The notes under the pieces were generated by a model. It saw nothing but the letters and a program-made list of their open reading frames with translations. It was not told the origin of the DNA and did no database searches. A DNA stretch of 5,352 nucleotides from contig JAGWZD010000166.1 in NCBI GenBank assembly GCA_018968995.1, positions 1-5,352 of the forward strand, in the 5' to 3' direction. Positions within the stretch are counted from its first letter, which is position 1; each line of letters begins with the position of its first letter. Of this stretch, positions 1-4,655 are shown piece by piece. The stretch is from Bdellovibrionales bacterium. Its GTDB lineage: Bacteria; Bdellovibrionota; UBA1018. A program made the translations under genes and the position numbers.

Positions 1-571
1 CTCTTCCCTGCTTGAGGGCTTCGGGCCGAGTATTGAAAGCATCTTCTCCTACGACGTTCATTCCTAAAAAAACGTCTCTAGAGATCTCCAACATCATTTG
101 ACCGTCGTCGCCCCGATATTTTCCATCTACATCAAATGGGGCTTGGGTCGTCTTAAATCCCCCAAAAAGGTATCGGTCGCCCACACGCCGATTCGCTGCT
201 GCAACCGCTTGATTATAGAGCTGAGTAACCTCCTCAGCGACGGCCAAACGGGTTTGCGAGTTTGCGCTGGCCCCACTGCTCTGGCCCAACGCAATTTCTT
301 TCGCGCGGACAACGACGTCCGAGATTTCTGAGATGGCTTGCTCTGAGTTTGTGAGAAAGCTTTCGGCAAGCTTGGTGTTCATTAGAAATTGCTCATTGTT
401 CACTTTGTCCGTCCTAATTCCGAGTAATCGCCCCGCTGACACCGGGTCATCGGAAGGGGAGTTGAGTCGCTTAGTCGAAGCCGCTTGCTCTTGCAGACGA
501 TTCATCCGCCCGCGGGCTTGCCCGATCGTTCCTCGGGAAGACTCAAAGTTCATGTTTTCCGTTACTCTCAC
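1..571 (-). CDS. flgL: Hook-filament junction protein FlgL, 3' end cut off by the window
   Basis: FlgL (HAP3) is exported through the flagellar type III apparatus and forms the ring joining FlgK to the filament. The first 190 residues are visible and the frame stays open to the window edge; full FlgL proteins are usually around 300 residues or more. The N-terminus (MRVTENMNFE) is of the usual FlgL MRxxxxM type. A flagellin-like N-terminal helical region follows, with LNSPSDDP at residues 36-43, and then the FlgL-typical GDRYLFGGF at 131-139 followed by TTQAPF. I chose the GTG at 571 over the in-frame ATG at 553: it restores the conserved MRV start, and AAGGGG lies 7 nt upstream of it, partly within the flgK stop (TAAGGGG). 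The gap to flgK is 11 nt, so translation is probably coupled. Identity is near certain; only the 3' end is unknown. Confidence 0.95.
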   Translation of the reverse strand, partial: MRVTENMNFESSRGTIGQARGRMNRLQEQAASTKRLNSPSDDPVSAGRLLGIRTDKVNNEQFLMNTKLAESFLTNSEQAISEISDVVVRAKEIALGQSSGASANSQTRLAVAEEVTQLYNQAVAAANRRVGDRYLFGGFKTTQAPFDVDGKYRGDDGQMMLEISRDVFLGMNVVGEDAFNTRPEALKQGR

Positions 572-582
572 CGTTCAACCCC

Positions 583-2004
583 TTAGTTTTTCAGGCTCAG
601 TACTGTTTTCATCATTTCATCCGCAACCCGGATCACTCTCGCCGACGCATCGAAGGCATGCTGATATTGCATGAGTTGCGTGGTTTCTTCATCGATCGAG
701 ACCCCACTGATTTGCTCGCGCATCTTATTGAGCTGGGTCATGATGTCGCGATTTTGATTTAAGCTTGCGCTATTTTGGTTGGCCGCAACGCCCACTTCAC
801 TCACGATTCCGTTATAAAAGTCGTCCATCGTGGCGGTACCGCCCTCAAGAATTCGCAAGCCCTGTATTCCAGAAAGCGCCAACGCAACTCGGTTATCGCC
901 GGGAGACCCCGGTGCACCAGCTGCGGCAATATTGTTAGCGCTAGCTCGCACCGAATCAGACAGCGTGAGTGCGTCTGCGGCTCCCTCGACTTGATTCATG
1001 GTTTTAAAAAAATCCACCTGAGTAGCGTCGTTACGCGTAAACCCCATCCTGTGAATCTCATTCACTGAGCGCGCCAGCTCAAAGGCAATCGTATCCATTT
1101 TCGAGGTGAGAGTGGAGAGCGTGGAGTCCCTTGTTTGAAGCAACGCCCCTAACTTACCGGCTTTAATGCGGCCACTGATCGGCGAGCCCTGAGAGTCCCC
1201 AGAAAAAATTTCTAGATCACCTGACTTTTTTCCAGACTCATCTGCCACGGTCCTTCCCGTTGACAAAACCGTGCTCTTTCCACTGACGACAATAGGGCCT
1301 ATTCCGCGAAGATCCACCACAAGGCCGCCCTCTTGGTCTTTGTAAGTGGTAACGTCGACAATAGCGCCAAGATTTTTTAGCGCTACGTCTCGCTTGTCCA
1401 TTAAATCGTTTGGCGAGCCGCCAGAGAGCTCGACCTGTCTAATTTTTACATTAAGATCGCCAATCTCTCGGCAGAGCTGGTTGGCCTCCCGCACATATCC
1501 ATCGATCTTATTATTGAGGTGAGAGTTTACTTCAGCAACCTGGCCGCGAACACGCCTGAAATCATTGGCCATCGCATTTGCGGATTCCCGTACCGCCTCA
1601 CGAAGGGCAAGGTTCTCTGGCTCGGACGACAGTCGGCGAAAGTCATTAAAAAATTTCGACATGATCCGGTTCAGACCCTCGCCGTTCATCTCGTTAAAAA
1701 TGTCTTCGGTTTGCTTGAGGATCACTTCACGCTCTTCGCCATAGGAGAGGTCTCGTCCCGTCGAGCGCAGCTGTCTGTCGATATAATCATTATTGATTCT
1801 CTCGATACGTGCCACGTTGGTTCCTCGACCCACCTGAGATGCGGAAGATATTCTTCCCGCTGGAGCCTCATTGGTCTGAACCACGCGTTGCCGAGTGTAG
1901 CCTTCCGTATTGGCATTGGAGATGTTGTGGCCAGAGGTGGACACTCCGGTCCTTGCGGCCGACATCCCTGATTTACCAATTTGGAGAAGACTACCCATTC
2001 CCAT
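583..2004 (-). CDS. flgK: Hook-filament junction protein FlgK (HAP1)
   Basis: FlgK is the first junction protein added to the finished hook and is exported with the help of FlgN. The 473-residue product has the axial-protein N-terminal signature GHNISNANTEGYTRQR at residues 25-40. It ends in the matching C-terminal helix (QYQHAFDASARVIRVADEMMKT), as in rod, hook and HAP proteins whose two ends pack as a coiled coil. The middle carries the long helical FlgK region (about residues 85-200) and then a variable beta-rich part. Salmonella FlgK is about 550 residues, so the variable outer domain is shorter here. The start is the ATG at 2004, with AAGG 5 nt upstream. A second ATG two codons later (1998) is possible but would sit 11 nt from that SD. 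It follows flgN by 9 nt and precedes flgL by 11 nt. Confidence 0.97.
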   Translation of the reverse strand: MGMGSLLQIGKSGMSAARTGVSTSGHNISNANTEGYTRQRVVQTNEAPAGRISSASQVGRGTNVARIERINNDYIDRQLRSTGRDLSYGEEREVILKQTEDIFNEMNGEGLNRIMSKFFNDFRRLSSEPENLALREAVRESANAMANDFRRVRGQVAEVNSHLNNKIDGYVREANQLCREIGDLNVKIRQVELSGGSPNDLMDKRDVALKNLGAIVDVTTYKDQEGGLVVDLRGIGPIVVSGKSTVLSTGRTVADESGKKSGDLEIFSGDSQGSPISGRIKAGKLGALLQTRDSTLSTLTSKMDTIAFELARSVNEIHRMGFTRNDATQVDFFKTMNQVEGAADALTLSDSVRASANNIAAAGAPGSPGDNRVALALSGIQGLRILEGGTATMDDFYNGIVSEVGVAANQNSASLNQNRDIMTQLNKMREQISGVSIDEETTQLMQYQHAFDASARVIRVADEMMKTVLSLKN

Positions 2005-2013
2005 AAAAGCCTT

Positions 2014-2535
2014 TTAGACCTCGGTCGAAATCAGTCGTGACTGAACTGGTGCGTTCTGCTTTTGCCCCGAAGATGAATATGTTCCAGAGCGCGGATCGGA
2101 CTCCCCAATCACATTTTTTTTCATTTGTTCTAAATGCTGAAGCGAGGACTCTACCAAGCGAAGATTGGATAGATTCTGCTCCTGAATTCGAACCACCAAA
2201 AGCTGCAGAGCCTGTTGAACACTGCGAAGTTGATCCGAGACCTTGAGGCTTACCGATTGTGCGAGCAAAACCAGATTTGAAAGACTTTGCTGATCCTTTG
2301 GCGCAGAAAGCAGCACTGCTGCCTCAATTGCGGACGACGCTCGATCCTGCTCAGCAAAGGCTATCTGATGAAGTATTCCCTGTTTCTCAAGCGCAGCTTC
2401 GTGGATCTTTTTTACGTCCATCCCTAAAAGCGCCTCTCGCTCAGTGCGCAGAGACTCGAGAAGCTGCCTGTGCAGACTCAATAGCTTTTGAAGCTTGGAC
2501 AGTAGACCGTTAAGGCTTTCGAGAGTCTTCTCCAT
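2014..2535 (-). CDS. flgN: Flagellar export chaperone FlgN
   Basis: FlgN is a cytosolic chaperone that binds the C-terminal helices of FlgK and FlgL and delivers them to the export gate. The 173-residue product is almost entirely helical. Leucine-rich heptad-like stretches fill residues 1-60 (many LL pairs), and a second helix runs at about 85-140. The pattern QEQNLSNLRLVESSLQHLEQM (118-138) followed by GTYSSSGQ (151-158) resembles the FlgN family end, where an Asn/Leu-rich helix is followed by a Tyr-x-x-x-Gly segment. The remaining tail is polar and probably disordered. Position directly before its two clients, flgK and flgL, supports the call strongly, since sequence similarity in this family is low. 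The ATG start has a full AGGAGG SD 8 nt upstream. Confidence 0.88.
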   Translation of the reverse strand: MEKTLESLNGLLSKLQKLLSLHRQLLESLRTEREALLGMDVKKIHEAALEKQGILHQIAFAEQDRASSAIEAAVLLSAPKDQQSLSNLVLLAQSVSLKVSDQLRSVQQALQLLVVRIQEQNLSNLRLVESSLQHLEQMKKNVIGESDPRSGTYSSSGQKQNAPVQSRLISTEV

Positions 2536-2543
2536 TGCGCAAT

Positions 2544-2549
2544 CCTCCT
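2544..2549 (-). promoter_or_regulatory. Strong SD sequence of flgN
   Basis: The mRNA carries AGGAGG, a full match to the anti-SD core, 8 nt before the flgN ATG. It fixes the flgN start. It also suggests that flgN is initiated independently of flgM, which lies 90 nt away and so is too far for tight coupling. Confidence 0.85.
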
Positions 2550-2558
2550 GACTGCAAT

Positions 2559-2580
2559 GGTCTCCACCACCGTGGAGACC
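2559..2580 (-). repeat. Perfect 9-bp inverted repeat before flgN
   Basis: GGTCTCCAC and GTGGAGACC flank a 4-nt loop (CACC on the plus strand, GGTG in the mRNA). All nine pairs are Watson-Crick and six are G-C. It lies in non-coding sequence just upstream of the flgN SD. With no T-run after it on either strand, I call it a structured RNA element rather than a terminator. A dyad bound by a protein at the DNA level is also possible. Confidence 0.75.
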
Positions 2581-2625
2581 TGGAGTACCTTACCCCCACA
2601 TCCCGTGAGGGTCTCAATTTAAAGC

Positions 2626-2970
2626 TCAGCCAATTCCTGAGGCGATGTGTTCATCGACCATACGGTCAGCGATCGCCTGGGAGTTGACCTTGTAATTACC
2701 GGCTGCAATTTTCGCTTTGAGTTCCGCAATCCGATCTTCACGAACATCGGGGGCCTGTGCGGCCACTTCCTTGGCCCTCGCAAACTCCCGAGCTTTTCCT
2801 GAGATTTCCGTATTCGCAGCTCCGGCATCAACCCGGCTTGCAGCCGCTGCTTTCGATGCGTCTGCTTTTTCGCTGCGCTTGGATGCAGACGTGGCAGCCG
2901 CTGATGCTGCGTCACTGGTCTGCGCTGGTCTATTTTGAATGGTCGCGTTGTTGTTTGAACTGATTTTCAT
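2626..2970 (-). CDS. flgM: Anti-sigma-28 factor FlgM
   Basis: FlgM binds the flagellar sigma factor FliA (sigma-28) in the cytosol and blocks late genes. It is exported once the hook is complete, which releases the sigma factor. The product is 114 residues, somewhat longer than the 97 of Salmonella. Residues 75-114 hold the recognisable family core: DVREDRIAELKAKIAAGNY and then KVNSQAIADRMVDEHI, matching the pattern D-x-R-x-x-(K/R)-(V/I)-x-x-L/I-K with G-x-Y-x-V and IA-x-x-(L/M). Residues 15-60 are very rich in Ala and Ser with scattered Lys/Arg, as expected for an intrinsically disordered, exportable N-terminus. The frame stays open for 22 codons upstream, but the ATG at 2970 is chosen because AGGAGG sits 8 nt before it and MKISSNN is a typical FlgM beginning. 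It overlaps flgJ by 41 nt. Confidence 0.92.
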   Translation of the reverse strand: MKISSNNNATIQNRPAQTSDAASAAATSASKRSEKADASKAAAASRVDAGAANTEISGKAREFARAKEVAAQAPDVREDRIAELKAKIAAGNYKVNSQAIADRMVDEHIASGIG

Positions 2971-3337
2971 GGGAGGTACCTCCTGTACCCGGGTCCACTT
3001 GTATTTGATTGTACCGATTACTGTCCAGATAGGCAACGATCTGCTCTGCCAGTCCTACGCCCCCGGCCTTCGCCGCGCGCTGGGCGTATTCAGAGTCGAG
3101 CATCCCCTGATAAATTTCTGACGCCCCGTTGTCCATGCTCATTTCGCTTTTACCCACCGACTTCCTCATGGTCTGCATCATATAGTCGATAAACATGGCC
3201 TCCATGCCTTGGGCGGCCTCTACTACCTTGGGGTCTACCTTTTTCCAGTCCACCACGGGTTCGCGCCGAACTGGCGTAGACCCAGAGTCCAAATCTCTCG
3301 GAAGTCTGGGCGCCACTGGGGCACCGGGCAGCTTCAC
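2930..3337 (-). CDS. flgJ: Rod-binding protein FlgJ, short form without muramidase domain
   Basis: FlgJ acts as a scaffold or cap for rod assembly in the periplasm. The 135-residue product carries only the rod-binding domain, about residues 36-104. Its features are VVEAAQGMEAMFIDYMMQTMRKSV (38-61), a GASEIYQGMLDSEYAQ block (71-86) with the usual Asp/Tyr pattern, and GGVGLAEQIVAYL (92-104), which matches the GGxGLAxxI motif. The roughly 170-residue C-terminal peptidoglycan hydrolase of Salmonella FlgJ is absent. This single-domain form is common outside beta- and gamma-proteobacteria, where a separate lytic enzyme opens the wall. The N-terminus is Pro-rich and the last 30 residues are polar. 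The start is GTG at 3337, forming a GTGA overlap with the stop of the preceding gene, with AAGGGGG about 6 nt upstream. Its tail overlaps flgM by 41 nt. Confidence 0.9.
   Translation of the reverse strand: MKLPGAPVAPRLPRDLDSGSTPVRREPVVDWKKVDPKVVEAAQGMEAMFIDYMMQTMRKSVGKSEMSMDNGASEIYQGMLDSEYAQRAAKAGGVGLAEQIVAYLDSNRYNQIQVDPGTGGTSHENQFKQQRDHSK
2974..2990 (-). promoter_or_regulatory. flgM SD displayed in the loop of a small hairpin
   Basis: The mRNA reads GGGUAC-AGGAG-GUACCU: five Watson-Crick pairs plus an outer G-U pair, with the SD bases AGGAG in the loop. The same SD also belongs to a perfect 12-nt palindrome, GGAGGTACCTCC (2972-2983), which can fold as GGAG-GUAC-CUCC and hide it. Two exclusive folds, one exposing and one covering the SD, are therefore possible. 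A GGA in a hairpin loop, preceded by GUACA and followed by GGU, resembles the binding site of the translational repressor CsrA (SELEX consensus RUACARGGAUGU). The element also encodes codons of flgJ. The structure is visible; CsrA control is inferred. Confidence 0.5.
3008..3036 (-). promoter_or_regulatory. Candidate sigma-70 promoter for flgM inside the end of flgJ
   Basis: On the minus strand, TTGCCT (3036-3031, 4 of 6 matches to the -35 consensus) and TACAAT (3013-3008, 5 of 6 matches to the -10) are separated by exactly 17 nt. Transcription would start near position 3001, giving a leader of about 30 nt before flgM that contains the hairpin-loop SD. No sigma-28 box is visible here. A housekeeping promoter in front of flgM would let the anti-sigma factor be made apart from the basal-body genes. 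Chance matches of this quality occur in coding DNA, so confidence is limited. Confidence 0.4.
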
Positions 3338-3609
3338 GCCTGACCCCCTTTACTCAACATGTCAGAAGAGTCGGAAAGCGCGGATGCAGCGCCCGCATCC
3401 CTGCAGGAAGCCGCGATGAATTCAGAACTGGACTTACCCACCATCCTAGCAGGCCGTCTTTCCTGTCCTGTTTCCTGGATATAGTTGCGTCTCTCATCTT
3501 CCATGATCGACACCACATCCACGCCATCCATGGCCAACGCTCCGATAGAGTCTATCGAAAGAACGGGGCCAAACTTGTCGTCCAAAATAAAGTCTTTCCA
3601 AAAAATCAC
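3334..3609 (-). CDS. Small uncharacterised protein encoded between FlgI and FlgJ
   Basis: I do not recognise this 91-residue protein. It is very probably a real gene. Its GTG start overlaps the flgI stop by 4 nt (GTGA), its own stop overlaps the flgJ GTG start in the same way, and GGAG lies 5 nt before the start. The N-terminal half alternates hydrophobic and acidic residues (residues 1-37, including SIDSIGALAMDGVDVVSIM), which suggests beta structure. A charged segment follows (EDERRNYIQETGQERRPAR, 37-55), then a Ser/Ala/Asp-rich, probably flexible tail containing the single Cys (69). There is no signal peptide or membrane segment, so it is cytosolic or exported by the flagellar type III route. 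Sitting between P-ring and rod-scaffold genes suggests a part in rod or ring assembly; this is inference from position only. Confidence 0.75.
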   Translation of the reverse strand: MIFWKDFILDDKFGPVLSIDSIGALAMDGVDVVSIMEDERRNYIQETGQERRPARMVGKSSSEFIAASCRDAGAASALSDSSDMLSKGGQA

Positions 3610-4655
3610 AGAATCTCCAAATCTGCCTGCAAGGCTCCTGTTTCACGAAGTGTTTGAAAAATTGCGGTTAAATCCTTGGGCTGAACGCCCAGCGCGTTGA
3701 GGCTTTTTACAAGATCCGAAACGCTTGTCGCGGCCTTTATCTCCGCAATGGATTGGGCCTTTCCTCCTGCTGGCGCCCCCTGAACCTGAATGGTCAGATC
3801 TCCATGCGAGATGGCCACCGGGCTTAGGGTCACTCGCTCGCCCATTACCACCGTACCTGTTCGTTCGTTCAAAACGACTTTAGCGCGGCCATCCACGTTG
3901 ACATTAATGTTCTCAAGCACCGAAAGAAGCTCGACCGTGTTGCCTTCGTAGTTAAACGGCACCACTACATCGACCGTCCCGCTATCTCGGGCAGACGCAA
4001 ATTTCCCACCAAGCTCTCCGTTGATGGTTACGGCAACCCTGGCAGCTGTCGTAAAGTCTGGATTGTGCAGCGATAACCGAAAGTTTTTCTTTCCAGAAAA
4101 GTTGGTTTCCAAATCCTTTTCGATTGTGGCCCCAGAAACAACGCGACCAACCGTTGGAAAATTCTTACTCGAGCCATCCGCCACCGAACCAATACTCACT
4201 GGACCCTGAGCAACCGCGTATACATTCTGGTCGCCAGCACGAAGCGGGGTCACCAGCAAAACTCCGCCCTCTAGACTAGAGGCATCCCCGATTGAGCTTA
4301 CGCTGACATCAATTTTATTTCCGGATCTTGCAAACGGCGGAAGCTTTGCGGTCACAATTACTGCCGCTGCATTTTTTGACTTGATAGCCGCATTTTGCTG
4401 AACATCTAAGCCCAACTTGCCGAATAGTCGATTAAGAGATTGTCCGGTCACGTCTGCGCCAGAGTCGCCTGAACCCTTGAGGCCCACCACCACACCATAG
4501 CCAATCAGGATGTTTTCTCGAACACCCTTCACAGCGGCAATGTCTTTAAGTCGAGCGGACATTGCCGGCGATGGCGCCAACACCCCTCCTAAAAAAACCG
4601 CTGCAAAGGCGGCGGCCAGCCGAAAATTAACGCAGTACTTGTAGCCGATACTCAT
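3606..4655 (-). CDS. flgI: Flagellar P-ring protein FlgI
   Basis: FlgI is secreted by Sec into the periplasm, where it forms the P-ring around the distal rod at the peptidoglycan layer. The 349-residue precursor begins with a signal peptide: a basic n-region to Arg12, a hydrophobic core LAAAFAAVFLGGVLA (13-27), and probable cleavage after MSA (34). The mature start RLKDIAAVKGVRENILIGYG, then VVVGLKGSGD, is the hallmark of the family. The end GALQADLEIL also fits. Length is close to the 365 of E. coli. The ATG at 4655 is chosen although the frame runs on to a TTG at 4718, because only this start puts the signal peptide at the N-terminus. Its SD is weak (GGGA, 7 nt away). It overlaps the end of flgH by 29 nt, so it probably relies partly on ribosomes finishing flgH. 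Confidence 0.97.
   Translation of the reverse strand: MSIGYKYCVNFRLAAAFAAVFLGGVLAPSPAMSARLKDIAAVKGVRENILIGYGVVVGLKGSGDSGADVTGQSLNRLFGKLGLDVQQNAAIKSKNAAAVIVTAKLPPFARSGNKIDVSVSSIGDASSLEGGVLLVTPLRAGDQNVYAVAQGPVSIGSVADGSSKNFPTVGRVVSGATIEKDLETNFSGKKNFRLSLHNPDFTTAARVAVTINGELGGKFASARDSGTVDVVVPFNYEGNTVELLSVLENINVNVDGRAKVVLNERTGTVVMGERVTLSPVAISHGDLTIQVQGAPAGGKAQSIAEIKAATSVSDLVKSLNALGVQPKDLTAIFQTLRETGALQADLEIL

Larger units (their letters stand above)
2536..2625 (-). promoter_or_regulatory. flgM-flgN intergenic leader with competing inverted repeats
   Basis: This 90-nt gap is the only real intergenic space in the window. In mRNA order it holds GAGACC (2615-2610), a GGGATGT element (2604-2598), GGTCTCCAC (2580-2572), a GGTG loop (2571-2568), GTGGAGACC (2567-2559) and then the flgN SD. 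The last two arms make a perfect 9-bp hairpin ending 9 nt before the SD. The first GAGACC can instead pair 6 bp with the GGTCTC of the middle arm, so two mutually exclusive folds exist. No U-tract follows the hairpin, so it is not an intrinsic terminator. Plausible roles are transcript processing or stabilisation between flgM and flgN, or control of flgN translation. The pairing is seen directly; the function is inferred. Confidence 0.6.

Noticed and set aside
1..553. flgL starting at the ATG at 553
   Set aside because: It would remove the conserved MRVTEN beginning; the GTG at 571 has AAGGGG at the correct distance.
1519..1971. A 150-codon open frame on the plus strand antisense to flgK
   Set aside because: It is composed of the complement of well-conserved flgK codons, shows no recognisable domain and has no SD worth noting. 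The other plus-strand frames (for example 98-331, 333-674, 775-1068, 2259-2513) fail in the same way.
2005..2016. AAAAGGCTTTT near-palindrome covering the flgK SD
   Set aside because: It would form only four A-U pairs with a 3-nt loop, too weak to be meaningful.
2559..2580. The 9-bp hairpin as an intrinsic terminator
   Set aside because: No T-run follows it on either strand; the minus strand continues ATTGCAGTCAGGAGG into the flgN SD.
2626..3036. A longer flgM frame starting 22 codons upstream of 2970
   Set aside because: The added residues lie entirely within flgJ coding sequence, look unlike any FlgM start and have no good SD, while the ATG at 2970 has AGGAGG 8 nt before it.
3031..3053. 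Sigma-54-like TGGC...TTGC pair on the minus strand before flgM
   Set aside because: The TTGC is about 4 nt too far from TGGC for the strict -24/-12 spacing.
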